From contig CAZUJE010000095.1 in the NCBI GenBank assembly GCA_964620215.1, positions 1 to 11,505 on the forward strand: 11,505 nucleotides of DNA, given 5' to 3'. The stretch comes from JAUSIF01 sp964620215 (GTDB lineage Bacteria > Pseudomonadota > Alphaproteobacteria > Rhizobiales > Xanthobacteraceae). Below are positions 5,596 to 11,505 of the stretch, piece after piece; position 1 is the stretch's first letter, and the number at the start of each line of letters is the position of its first letter. A program made the position numbers and the translations under genes. The notes below the pieces were generated by a model. The model saw only the letters and a program-made list of their open reading frames with translations. It did not search any database and had not been told where the DNA came from.

Positions 5596-7074
5596 TCACT
5601 CCGGAAACTCCCGCTTCGCATACGGGAACCAGTCCACCTTCTTTTCCATGATGTAGTCGAGGTGGACATGCTTCGGCTCGCGGAAGGCGTCGAGCCCCTC
5701 GGCACCCAGCTCGCGGCCGATGCCCGAATGCCGCATGCCGCCGAAGGGGGCGGCGTTGTTGTCGGCCAAGGGATCGTTGATCCAGAAACTGCCGGCCTTG
5801 ATGTTGTCCATGGCCTTCATCGCGAGTTCGAGACTCTTCGTATAGATGTTGGCGCCGAGGCCGTATTCGGAATCGTTCGCCTTCTCGATCGCCTCGTCCG
5901 CATCCTTCACCTTGAAGATCGAGACCACCGGCCCGAACAGTTCCTCGGTGGTGGCGATGCCGCCATGCTTCACGCCCGAGATCACTGTCGGCTCGAAGAA
6001 GTGGCCCTTCAGGCCGTCCGGCGAAAACCGCTTGCCGCCGAGCAACAGTTTTCCGCCCTCCTTCAGGACGCTCGCGACCTGGCTCTCGATCTTGTTCACG
6101 GCGTCGGCGGAAATCAGCGGGCCGATGTCGGTCTTCTTGTCCATCGGGTCGCCGACCTTCAGCGTCTTCACGTGATCGACGAGGCGCTGCACGAATTCAT
6201 CATGGATTGAATCGACGACATAGATGCGCTTTGAAGAAGTGCAGACCTGCCCGGCATTCAGGAGCCGCGCCCAGGCGGCACCCGGCACCGCCACATCGAG
6301 ATCGGCGTCCCCGAACACGATCAGCGGATCGATGCCGCCAAGCTCTAGATTGATTTTCTTCAACTGCGATCCCGCCACCGACGCGATGTGCTTGCCAACC
6401 GGCGTGGAGCCGGTGAAGGCGATCATGTCGATGCCGGGATGACTCAGCATCAGACCGCCGGTGTCACCTGCTCCCGTAATGATGTTCACCACACCGGGCG
6501 GCAGGCCGTCGTAGCATTCGCCGAGCAGCAAGCCTGACAATGGATTTTGATGCGGCGGTTTGCAGATGGTGGTGTTGCCCGCGGCAATCGCGGGCGCGAC
6601 TTTCCAGACCATCAACAGCAGCGGAAAATTGAACGGCGCGATGCAGCCGACAACGCCGTAAGGCTCCTTGCGCACGAAATTCACCTGATGGTCGGCGCCG
6701 GGCGGCACGGTGACGCCAATGTTGGAGCGTCCGACTTCCGCGTAATAGTCGAAGCACTGCGCGCACCAGGCGACGCAATCCACCGACTCAATCAGCGGCT
6801 TGCCGGTTTCCAGCGTCATCACTTTTCCAATTTCATGCTTCTTCTTCCGCATCTTGGCCGCGACTTCGCGCATCAGATCGGCCTTGGTGACGCCGGAAAG
6901 CCGCCACCAGGCGTTCTGCGCGGCTTTGGCCGCCTTCACCGCCGCGTCGAGATCGGCGTCGCCGCAGGCTGCCACGCTGTCGAGCGACTCCAGCGTCGCC
7001 GGATTTTTGACTTCGATCGTCTTGTTGGATTTTGGCGCGACGAATTTGCCATTAATCAGGATCGGGCGAACCAT
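5596..7074 (-). CDS. NAD(P)-dependent aldehyde dehydrogenase
   Basis: This 492-residue protein is a complete member of the aldehyde dehydrogenase superfamily, which oxidises aldehydes to carboxylic acids with NAD(P)+ in the cytoplasm. Seen: the FNFP loop with N149, the cofactor-contacting lysine K172 in ICKPPHQNP, the FTGSTPVG cofactor motif (220-227), the general base E244 in LELGG, the catalytic cysteine C278 in GQVCTSSKR, and the late EELFGPVV and PFGGMRHSGIGRE motifs. All essential residues are present. The substrate cannot be assigned. The start at MVRPILINGKF was chosen because GGGAG lies six bases before it on the minus strand; an in-frame ATG eleven codons earlier (7107) lacks such a site. 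It converges on rpmG, and a DUF6929-like gene lies 72 bases upstream on the same strand. Confidence 0.95.
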   Translation of the reverse strand: MVRPILINGKFVAPKSNKTIEVKNPATLESLDSVAACGDADLDAAVKAAKAAQNAWWRLSGVTKADLMREVAAKMRKKKHEIGKVMTLETGKPLIESVDCVAWCAQCFDYYAEVGRSNIGVTVPPGADHQVNFVRKEPYGVVGCIAPFNFPLLLMVWKVAPAIAAGNTTICKPPHQNPLSGLLLGECYDGLPPGVVNIITGAGDTGGLMLSHPGIDMIAFTGSTPVGKHIASVAGSQLKKINLELGGIDPLIVFGDADLDVAVPGAAWARLLNAGQVCTSSKRIYVVDSIHDEFVQRLVDHVKTLKVGDPMDKKTDIGPLISADAVNKIESQVASVLKEGGKLLLGGKRFSPDGLKGHFFEPTVISGVKHGGIATTEELFGPVVSIFKVKDADEAIEKANDSEYGLGANIYTKSLELAMKAMDNIKAGSFWINDPLADNNAAPFGGMRHSGIGRELGAEGLDAFREPKHVHLDYIMEKKVDWFPYAKREFPE

Positions 7075-7104
7075 GAACAGCTCCCTCGGCGTTTCGTGAT
7101 GGAG

Positions 7105-7131
7105 CATTTAGTTGAAGCCCCCGCCTGTCAA
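7105..7131 (-). promoter_or_regulatory. Possible promoter of the aldehyde dehydrogenase gene
   Basis: On the minus strand a perfect TTGACA (complement of 7126-7131) is followed by a weak TAAATG (complement of 7105-7110) at a short 15-base spacing, 30 bases before the start codon. The -35 is convincing and the -10 is not, so this is tentative. If real, the gene is not dependent on read-through from the DUF6929-like gene. Confidence 0.35.
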
Positions 7132-7146
7132 TATGCTTGGCCCGCC

Positions 7147-8079
7147 CTACACGATGTCCGCGACAGCTGTAGTCGCGGAAAACAAACTTGCAGGGGCGCT
7201 CGCATCGTCGCCATCCGTCACGAGCAGCAATTTCAGCAAATCCCCTTCCACGCTTGCGCTTACGCCTTCAATCTTGTGGGGCTGGTCCAGCCGGCGAAGC
7301 CACAAGAGATTTCCCGCCTTATCGGCAACTCCGACCGCGGCGCCGATGCAAGGTCCATCCTCGATTGGATCTTCGGTATCTTCGGCGACCGCCGTGAATG
7401 CCATATCGCCGTTCGGCAAGGCGCAGCCATCGGTGAAACAGAACGGAATGCCGTCGATTTCTCCAAGATCAAACAAGTCAATCGCGGGCGGATCGATAGC
7501 AGCGATCCCATCACTGGAGTTCAACGCATCGAGTATCGGAGCAAGCGGAAACCGTATCACCGCGTTCTGGGTCTCGCGCTTGTTACCACGCTGGAGCAGG
7601 CACAACTCGCCCCCGGCTACGACAGCACCCTCGATATTCAGCTTGTCGAAATGCTCACCAAGAGGCTCAAAAAGTTCCGAGAGATCGATGGTCCTGGGCG
7701 CGTCATGAATAGCACCTTCCGCGTCCACCGCGAGCAGCGCGCCACGGCGGCGCTTCTTTTTTGAGCCGGAACCAAGCGCGAATAGCGCGCCGTGCGGGTA
7801 AGCACCGAAAGCGGGCAGAAAAGTAATGGCCTCAAGATCGGGTTTTTGTTTTTTCCGGTCTTCCATTGAATCCGGCAACTCGCCGTCAAACAGGCGAACC
7901 AGATTTCCCGGCCTGTCATCGCCGGATCGAAATACGCCGAGATGAAGTTCGTCGTCCGCAATGACATAGATAAATGAATTCAGGCAAACGAGGCCGCTTG
8001 CCGCGCTCAGATGCGGCTGTCTTCCCGAGCTCCCACCCGCCGACAGCCGCAGATCGCGGAGCTTGGTGAGAGCGATCAT
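7147..8079 (-). CDS. DUF6929-like protein, predicted beta-propeller
   Basis: This protein of about 310 residues resembles the DUF6929 family as I remember it; its biochemical role is not known. Seen: an ASGL motif at about residues 27-30, alternating short strands and turns, the DLEAITFLP segment at about 81-89, LFALGSGS at 99-106, a basic patch KKKRRRG, and KLNIEGAVV at 146-154. LEAIT and NIEG elements of this kind occur in beta-propeller proteins such as esterase-like phytases, so a propeller fold is a reasonable inference. No signal peptide is visible. Two starts are possible: the ATG at 8079, preceded by AGGA ten bases away, and an ATG seven codons upstream at 8100 with a weaker site; I chose the first. 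It lies upstream of the aldehyde dehydrogenase on the same strand. Confidence 0.8.
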   Translation of the reverse strand: MIALTKLRDLRLSAGGSSGRQPHLSAASGLVCLNSFIYVIADDELHLGVFRSGDDRPGNLVRLFDGELPDSMEDRKKQKPDLEAITFLPAFGAYPHGALFALGSGSKKKRRRGALLAVDAEGAIHDAPRTIDLSELFEPLGEHFDKLNIEGAVVAGGELCLLQRGNKRETQNAVIRFPLAPILDALNSSDGIAAIDPPAIDLFDLGEIDGIPFCFTDGCALPNGDMAFTAVAEDTEDPIEDGPCIGAAVGVADKAGNLLWLRRLDQPHKIEGVSASVEGDLLKLLLVTDGDDASAPASLFSATTAVADIV

Positions 8080-8100
8080 TGTGCGGTGATCCTGGCGCAT

Positions 8101-8272
8101 ACCGCCATCGGCGGCGCTAGCTGAACCCTATCTCGTTTGCCGAACGCACACACAAGGTAAATGCCAGTTAGTTATGCTTGAAAATCACCCTTAGCGGGCG
8201 CCAGATTTGGTGTTAGTCTCAAACTGCGGCGGCCAGTCTGGTGTGGAATTTGTAGAGGCGTTGGAGGGCATC
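8101..8272. other. Divergent intergenic region
   Basis: This 170-base stretch separates the minus-strand DUF6929-like gene from the plus-strand tyrosine-rich protein gene and must hold both promoters. A TTGAAA at 8178-8183 is a possible -35 for the plus-strand gene, but no good -10 follows at normal spacing. No hairpin, tRNA or further gene was seen. The frame of the tyrosine-rich gene is open back to 8207, but only the 8273 start has a ribosome-binding site and yields a signal peptide. Confidence 0.45.
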
Positions 8273-8731
8273 ATGCGTAAGGCAGTCACGTTACTCGTCG
8301 CGGCTACAAGTCTGGCCGCTCTCACGGTTGCAACACCAAACAAAGCAAAAGCCTGCGGCTGGGAATGCTGGGCAATTGGAGGCGCGGTCGTTATCGGCGG
8401 CGCACTCATCGCCAGCAGCGCCTATGCGAACGGCTATTACGCTGGCGCCTACGGCCCCTACTACGGCGGCTACGGCTATTACGGCAGCTATCCGGCTCCG
8501 GCCGCGACCTACGGCTACTACCAGCCGCCCTATTACGATTACGGCCCGGCTTACTATCAGCAGCCGCGCGTCGTTGTGCGCCCCTATCGCCCGGTTCGTT
8601 ACGTACAGCCGGTCCGCTACGCCCAGCCGGTGCGCTATGTGCAGCGCGTCCGCTATGCGGAGCCGGCACCCTATTATCCGCCGCGCGCGCCATATCCGTA
8701 TTACGGCGGCGGCTACTACAACTACTACTGA
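8273..8731 (+). CDS. Secreted Tyr/Gly/Pro-rich protein with VRY repeats
   Basis: This 152-residue protein starts with a classical Sec signal peptide (MRKAV, hydrophobic 5-20, TPNKAKA) with likely cleavage after A27. A second hydrophobic stretch at about 33-51, rich in Gly and Ala, could be a membrane span or glycine-zipper segment. The rest is low-complexity: 32 tyrosines, all after residue 50, mostly as GYY, PYY and YYG, and four exact tandem six-residue units at 108-131 (VRYVQP, VRYAQP, VRYVQR, VRYAEP). The C-terminus is GGGYYNYY. Two or more aromatic residues at the end recall outer-membrane or surface proteins, but no function is established. GGAGGG (8263-8268) four bases before the ATG fixes the start. 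I recall similar short Tyr-rich exported proteins in Bradyrhizobium relatives. A terminator follows directly, so it is a single-gene unit. Confidence 0.85.
   Translation: MRKAVTLLVAATSLAALTVATPNKAKACGWECWAIGGAVVIGGALIASSAYANGYYAGAYGPYYGGYGYYGSYPAPAATYGYYQPPYYDYGPAYYQQPRVVVRPYRPVRYVQPVRYAQPVRYVQRVRYAEPAPYYPPRAPYPYYGGGYYNYY
8594..8665 (+). repeat. Four tandem 18-bp coding repeats (VRYxxP)
   Basis: Four consecutive 18-base units encode VRYVQP, VRYAQP, VRYVQR and VRYAEP. The units differ at many third positions (GTT CGT TAC, GTC CGC TAC, GTG CGC TAT, GTC CGC TAT) while the V-R-Y core is kept, which points to an old duplication with the protein pattern maintained. Confidence 0.85.
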
Positions 8732-8755
8732 GATCAGTCAGCCAGACGAGATATG

Positions 8756-8781
8756 CGGCGCGGTAAAAACCGCGCCGTTTT
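8756..8781 (+). terminator. Intrinsic terminator of the Tyr-rich gene
   Basis: CGGCGCGGT (8756-8764) pairs perfectly with ACCGCGCCG (8769-8777) around an AAAA loop, followed by TTTT (8778-8781). It lies 25 bases after the stop of the tyrosine-rich gene. On the minus strand no T-run follows the stem, so it is efficient for the plus strand only. Confidence 0.88.
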
Positions 8782-8794
8782 GGTTGATTAGCGA

Positions 8795-9022
8795 TTACTT
8801 TGAACGCTTTCTTGGGCGTTTTCTCAACACACTCCTTTCCTTTTCCAAATACAGGCGCTGCTCCAATGCCGCTGCCCGTTCTCTCAGCCCTCTTGTTTCA
8901 GCATCACTCAACTGACCGCGGAAATGCCAAACGACATAGGTGACAGCCGCCAAAACCAAAATAACGGCTGCGGGAGCGGCTAAGAACAAGGCAACCGCTT
9001 TTTCCAGAGCGCCTATATCCAT
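8795..9022 (-). CDS. 75-residue single-pass membrane protein with coiled coil
   Basis: This small protein has a hydrophobic helix at about residues 9-33, a probable coiled coil at about 38-65 rich in Glu, Arg, Leu and Ala (RGLRERAAALEQRLYLEKER), and a strongly basic tail (LRKRPRKRSK). The shape suggests an inner-membrane anchor with a cytoplasmic helix. No family is recognised. The ATG is preceded on the minus strand by AGGGG five to six bases away, which lies within the 17-base gap to the stop of the dioxygenase gene, so it is very probably the third gene of that operon. A role in tethering or regulating the dioxygenase is only a guess. Confidence 0.72.
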   Translation of the reverse strand: MDIGALEKAVALFLAAPAAVILVLAAVTYVVWHFRGQLSDAETRGLRERAAALEQRLYLEKERSVLRKRPRKRSK

Positions 9023-9039
9023 ATCGCCCCTTCATCAAC

Positions 9040-10077
9040 TCAGGTGCAGCCGAGGAGATAGTCGTGCATGGCTTGCGGGTGGCCTTGGGTCTTTACGACC
9101 CGGGTGAACATGCGCACCAATTCGTCAAGGGAAAGCTCAACCTCTTCCACCGTCCCCTGCCCCTCACCGCCATCAATCGACAGCAAGAACTTGTTGTCAG
9201 CCAGGCGAGATACGCTCATACGGAAATCCTTCTGCTGCTGCGAGAAGGAAACTGCATTCGCGCGATCGGCTTGAATGGTGCCGAACTGATCCGCGGGCGT
9301 AAAATCAATAAGCAACATGGCTCTACGACCCAACCCCTTGTGGTTGGCTCCTGTTACAGGGCTCACACTGTGGGCAACCTTTGCATCGTCCACGACCCAT
9401 CCATCTAGCGGCTGTTCCAGTGTCAGACGGGATTTGATCTGACCGGACGCGAGAGCATCCGGATGCATTCCGGCGGCATCGACAGTGGCGATGGTGTTCT
9501 CGCCGCCGATGACGCCGTCACGCTCGATCAAAATGCCGAAAGTAAAAGGCTCTCCGTCACAGTGGACGTTCCCGGGCGTCGAGGTGATGCTTTGTCCAAA
9601 ATCGACAACGAATTCGACCGCGTGCACGCCGACAACGACATCGCCGGGATAGCTCCACGGCAGCGTCTCGAAACAACGCATAATCAGGGAATGGAGAAAA
9701 GGATTTGATGCCTGCGCATCGGTGAGCGCGGCAAACACGCGCTTTTCACCGGGATGCTCCGGGTTGAAACATCCTTCCTGCATGTATGGGGTAACGTGTT
9801 GGCAACGTTCCCGATCCCAAACCGGAGCGATCAGCTCGAGCGAGCGGTCGGCGGGATTCAGCAGGAAACGGCCATACCGGCGGTTTCGTCCGGCGCTGCG
9901 GCTGTAGAAGTCGGCGGGCAAATCCCTGCACGACGCAATAAATTTCTCGCGTGCCTGCACGAGGTAGGCGGGATCGCGCTCGAACAGCTCGCCGGTGAAA
10001 GTAGAGAAGCCGCGGCCGCGCAGGCTCGCCGCCACAGCGGGCCAGCTCTGCTTGTCACATGTCAGCGCGCTTTCCAT
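9040..10077 (-). CDS. 2-oxoglutarate/Fe(II)-dependent dioxygenase (2OG-Fe_Oxy_2 type)
   Basis: This protein of 345 residues resembles the 2OG-Fe_Oxy_2 family (PF10014), whose characterised member from Bacillus thuringiensis hydroxylates free isoleucine. The iron ligands are visible as H172-x-D174 (VHCDGEPF) and H236 (DDAKVAHSVSP), with the family GGENTI strand between them, and R251 or R252 in LGRRAMLLIDF is the likely 2-oxoglutarate contact. So it should be a catalytically competent hydroxylase; the substrate is unknown. About 80 residues follow the catalytic core (from about residue 263), more than the family needs. Start choice: the ATG at 10077 has AAGGA eight bases upstream; another ATG nine codons earlier (10104) has only a G-run. 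The frame is open back to 10209 but overlaps the upstream gene. It lies between a 75-residue acidic protein gene and a 75-residue membrane protein gene. Confidence 0.85.
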   Translation of the reverse strand: MESALTCDKQSWPAVAASLRGRGFSTFTGELFERDPAYLVQAREKFIASCRDLPADFYSRSAGRNRRYGRFLLNPADRSLELIAPVWDRERCQHVTPYMQEGCFNPEHPGEKRVFAALTDAQASNPFLHSLIMRCFETLPWSYPGDVVVGVHAVEFVVDFGQSITSTPGNVHCDGEPFTFGILIERDGVIGGENTIATVDAAGMHPDALASGQIKSRLTLEQPLDGWVVDDAKVAHSVSPVTGANHKGLGRRAMLLIDFTPADQFGTIQADRANAVSFSQQQKDFRMSVSRLADNKFLLSIDGGEGQGTVEEVELSLDELVRMFTRVVKTQGHPQAMHDYLLGCT

Positions 10078-10123
10078 TCCGGTTTTCCTTGCAGTCTTGC
10101 CCATTACAGCCCCCGATTTCTCT

Positions 10124-10351
10124 CTAGTTGCTTTCCTCGTCGTCCGGATTCCCGTCAATGGCCCGCTCGCGCGCGGCGAGGATGGCCATGGCGGCGTCCG
10201 ACAGGACAACGCCTTCCTGACCTTCGGGCGATTCCTTCATTTCCTTGAATTCGGCAACTTCCGGCTGAAGGTCAGCCGGGTCGAGCCGTACCGTTACCAC
10301 GGGTGCGACATCCGCTTCGCGCGGGATGTCGGCGATCACGACTATCCTCAT
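10124..10351 (-). CDS. 75-residue acidic protein of unknown function
   Basis: This small protein begins with a likely beta strand (MRIVVIADIP), continues with a second (APVVTVRLDP), and then becomes helical and acidic (VAEFKEMKES, AAMAILAARERA) ending in GNPDDEESN. It has no cysteine and no signal peptide or membrane segment, so it should be soluble. I do not recognise a family. A perfect AAGGAG lies seven bases before the ATG at 10351 on the minus strand, which decides the start against the longer frame back to 10417. The gene ends 46 bases before the chosen dioxygenase start (19 before the alternative), so both are probably in one transcript. It could be a partner, regulator or even protein substrate of the dioxygenase; nothing in the sequence decides between these. 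Confidence 0.72.
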   Translation of the reverse strand: MRIVVIADIPREADVAPVVTVRLDPADLQPEVAEFKEMKESPEGQEGVVLSDAAMAILAARERAIDGNPDDEESN

Positions 10352-10385
10352 CACAAGCTCCTTCGCTGCCCCCCAGCTTGCAAAA

Positions 10386-10413
10386 AGCATAAGCCAACGG
10401 CGAACCGAGCCAA
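10386..10413 (-). promoter_or_regulatory. Possible promoter of the dioxygenase operon
   Basis: On the minus strand TTGGCT (complement of 10408-10413) and TATGCT (complement of 10386-10391) are 16 bases apart, placing a start site about 28 bases before the first gene of the operon. Each hexamer is only a partial match. A second option is TAATAT (complement of 10463-10468), which has no good -35 but has the 10470-10487 palindrome exactly where a -35-overlapping activator would bind. Confidence 0.3.
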
Positions 10414-10445
10414 GCATTCAAGTTTGCGCAGCGCGTTCTGATCGT

Positions 10446-10500
10446 GCCGGAATGTGCGCGGCATATTAGAAATGTGCCCGCACATTTTCGCACATCCGGC
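10446..10500. promoter_or_regulatory. Nested inverted repeats, candidate operator
   Basis: The centre is a perfect palindrome AAATGTGC-CC-GCACATTT (10470-10487). Around it lies an outer pair, GCCGGAATGTGC (10446-10457) against GCACATCCGGC (10490-10500), matching except for one extra A. The left outer half also forms its own imperfect palindrome AATGTGC-GCG-GCATATT (10451-10467). Half-sites start at 10451 and 10471 (20 bp apart) and at 10480 and 10490 (10 bp apart), i.e. on the same helix face. The array lies between the divergent regulator gene and the dioxygenase operon, so it probably binds a dimeric transcription factor, plausibly the HTH protein encoded at 10646. Confidence 0.65.
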
Positions 10501-10514
10501 CCAATGTCTTTTCG

Positions 10515-10528
10515 CAGTTGAGCAACTG
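10515..10528. promoter_or_regulatory. Second small palindrome
   Basis: CAGTTG-AG-CAACTG is a perfect 6-2-6 inverted repeat, unrelated in sequence to the ATGTGC/GCACAT array beside it. A further single GCACAT half-site lies at 10547-10552. It may be a separate regulator site or chance. Confidence 0.35.
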
Positions 10529-10582
10529 AGAGACGGAGTGGCCAACGCACATATGAGCCACTTGTGTTATTCGCGGATAAGA

Positions 10583-10611
10583 TTGTATCAAACAAGCGCT
10601 GCAACTAAATT
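10583..10611 (+). promoter_or_regulatory. Possible promoter of the HTH regulator gene
   Basis: TTGTAT (10583-10588) and TAAATT (10606-10611) are 17 bases apart in an AT-rich stretch, with the ATG 34 bases downstream. TATATA at 10612-10617 is an alternative -10 but has no -35 at normal distance. Confidence 0.35.
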
Positions 10612-10645
10612 TATATAGCCCTCTTTATCCCCTTTGATAGAAAAA

Positions 10646-11446
10646 ATGCCGAAAAATCAAAGCGTTAAATCAAATCCTACTTTTGGGGAGCTGTTTAAGT
10701 CATGGCGCGAGCAGGCTGGCTTTCCCCGCGACCAAGAAGGATTTGCAGAACTGGTCGGCATAACTGACCGAACCAAGATCAGCAAAATTGAAAATGGGAA
10801 AATTCCAACCAGAGAGGAGGCGCTAAATTACGCAAAGAAGCTCAGAGAAAAAAAACCGGATGTAAGTTTTAATTCAGATGAGGAAGTCATCGCCGCGCTT
10901 GAAGAATCCAAGTTGCGAAATCCAGGCCCGGCTGAAACGATACTTGGTAACTATGAAGTTTTTCAATGGGGTTACGCATCCGATCAAAAAATAATGAAGA
11001 TTCACACCACGGTCAAAACGGGAAGTAACTCCCGGAAAATGATTTTTGAAGAGCGGATAATGTATAGAGGCACCCCCCAGACTCTCAACGGAGAGGTCGT
11101 GGACAAGCATAACAATCTTTTTTTTTACGGTAACAAAGCAAGCTTCAAGGAATGCGAAGTTATCATTCTTCGCAAACCAAGAGCAGTTGGCAGTTGGGTA
11201 AAAGGCGTAGTAGCCGGCATTGAGTCAGAGACAACGTCTCCAAGCGCCAGCCGGGTCGTGGCTTGCTATCTCGGTCAAAAAAAATTCAGTGGCAAACCGC
11301 AATACGCCTCGATCGAGGAAATCGAATTACCCCCGGATGAAAAAGAATTTTTATCGATGCCAGCGAACAATAAGTTTCCGATTTTAAGCACGCTTGAATC
11401 TACTGTGCAAAGAGCCCCCGAAAAAGTAAAAACCAAAAAAAAATAA
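10646..11446 (+). CDS. XRE-type HTH regulator with unrecognised C-terminal domain
   Basis: This 266-residue protein begins with a helix-turn-helix DNA-binding domain of the XRE/Cro type (about 13-69: FGELFKSWREQAG, then FAELVGITDRTKISKIENGK). After an acidic linker comes a domain of about 100-235 that I cannot name: it looks beta-rich, opening with GNYEVFQWG (101-109) and including IMYRGTPQTLNG (138-149), NNLFFYG (156-162) and VVACYLGQ (204-211). The tail (258-266) is Lys-rich. The likely role is a ligand-sensing repressor or activator. The gene is clearly AT-richer than its surroundings, uses many AAA, AAT and TTT codons, and lacks a recognisable ribosome-binding site before the ATG, all suggesting recent transfer. 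A TTG at 10634 in the same frame could add four residues. It is divergent from the dioxygenase operon, with a palindrome cluster between them. Confidence 0.82.
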   Translation: MPKNQSVKSNPTFGELFKSWREQAGFPRDQEGFAELVGITDRTKISKIENGKIPTREEALNYAKKLREKKPDVSFNSDEEVIAALEESKLRNPGPAETILGNYEVFQWGYASDQKIMKIHTTVKTGSNSRKMIFEERIMYRGTPQTLNGEVVDKHNNLFFYGNKASFKECEVIILRKPRAVGSWVKGVVAGIESETTSPSASRVVACYLGQKKFSGKPQYASIEEIELPPDEKEFLSMPANNKFPILSTLESTVQRAPEKVKTKKK

Positions 11447-11448
11447 AC

Positions 11449-11505
11449 TCAATGCCGCGTCAGCCGCTCAGCGATCGACTTGCCTGAAGGTGCCACGCCG
11501 GTGCG
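11449..11505 (-). CDS. Possible 3' end of a minus-strand gene
   Basis: On the minus strand the sequence from the right edge reads open for 18 codons (RTGVAPSGKSIAERLTRH) and then stops at TGA (complement of 11449-11451). GC content returns to the high level of the rest of the window here. The stretch is too short to recognise a family. If real it converges on the HTH gene with a two-base gap. Confidence 0.35.
   Translation of the reverse strand, partial: RTGVAPSGKSIAERLTRH

Noticed and set aside
5469..5651. Plus-strand open frame of 60 codons through the cloverleaf repeat
   Set aside because: The translation derives from the palindromic repeat itself, a well-known source of false small genes in this kind of genome.
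7075..7107. Longer N-terminus for the aldehyde dehydrogenase (start at 7107)
   Set aside because: No ribosome-binding site before it, whereas GGGAG lies directly before the ATG at 7074, and MVRPILINGKF is a normal family N-terminus.
6547..7764. Long plus-strand open frame (405 codons) across the aldehyde dehydrogenase and DUF6929-like genes
   Set aside because: It is antisense to two genes with clear family motifs, spans the gap between them, and its translation is rich in His, Arg and Gln with no recognisable motif; a typical GC-rich shadow frame.
8594..8665. CRISPR-like array
   Set aside because: The units are contiguous 18-bp coding repeats without spacers, inside an open reading frame.
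10272..10604. Minus-strand open frame of 110 codons covering the palindrome cluster
   Set aside because: It overlaps the supported small acidic protein gene in another frame, runs through the regulatory repeats and has no ribosome-binding site.
10124..11446. Toxin-antitoxin pair made of the 75-residue acidic protein and the HTH protein
   Set aside because: The two genes are divergent, about 290 bases apart, and the small protein shows no toxin motif; the dioxygenase operon arrangement explains the region better.

Overview
This window looks like chromosomal DNA of a high-GC alphaproteobacterium of the order Hyphomicrobiales (Rhizobiales), closest in feel to Bradyrhizobium, Rhodopseudomonas and relatives. 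The reasons are the GC-rich codon use, the run RNase R - DUF983 - Nudix with a cysteine-free ribosomal protein L33 gene downstream, the abundant-type palindromic repeat beginning CCTCATCCTGAGGAG, and a tyrosine-rich secreted protein of a type I associate with this group. The assignment rests on recollection of these families, not on a search.

Layout, left to right. Bases 2-2552 (+) hold the 3' part of rnr followed by a DUF983 zinc-ribbon membrane protein and a Nudix hydrolase, each joined to the previous gene by an ATGA stop/start overlap. Bases 2628-5150 (+) hold a redox cassette: two tiny membrane proteins, a six-helix MsrQ/ferric-reductase-like haem protein fused to a Rieske [2Fe-2S] domain, and a soluble protein in which a second Rieske domain is fused to an NADPH-FMN-reductase/flavodoxin-like domain. 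I infer an electron chain flavin -> Rieske -> Rieske -> haem b across the membrane. Bases 5179-5470 (+) hold rpmG (L33, 55 aa) with its own promoter and a strong intrinsic terminator, followed by a 97-bp cloverleaf-forming repeat (5483-5579).

Bases 5596-8079 (-) hold an NAD(P)-dependent aldehyde dehydrogenase preceded by a DUF6929-like predicted beta-propeller protein. Bases 8273-8781 (+) hold a secreted Tyr/Gly/Pro-rich protein with four tandem six-residue VRY repeats and its terminator.

Bases 8795-10351 (-) form a probable three-gene operon: a 75-aa acidic protein of unknown function, a 2-oxoglutarate/Fe(II) dioxygenase of the 2OG-Fe_Oxy_2 type with an extra C-terminal region, and a 75-aa single-pass membrane protein. 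Divergent from it, at 10646-11446 (+), is an AT-rich, probably transferred gene for a helix-turn-helix regulator with an unrecognised C-terminal domain. The space between them carries a striking cluster of nested inverted repeats built from ATGTGC/GCACAT half-sites, a good candidate operator. The last 57 bases may hold the 3' end of a minus-strand gene.

The two places most likely to hold something undescribed are the double-Rieske/haem/flavin cassette (2628-5150) and the dioxygenase operon with its divergent regulator (8795-11446). No CRISPR array, tRNA, rRNA or insertion sequence was seen.
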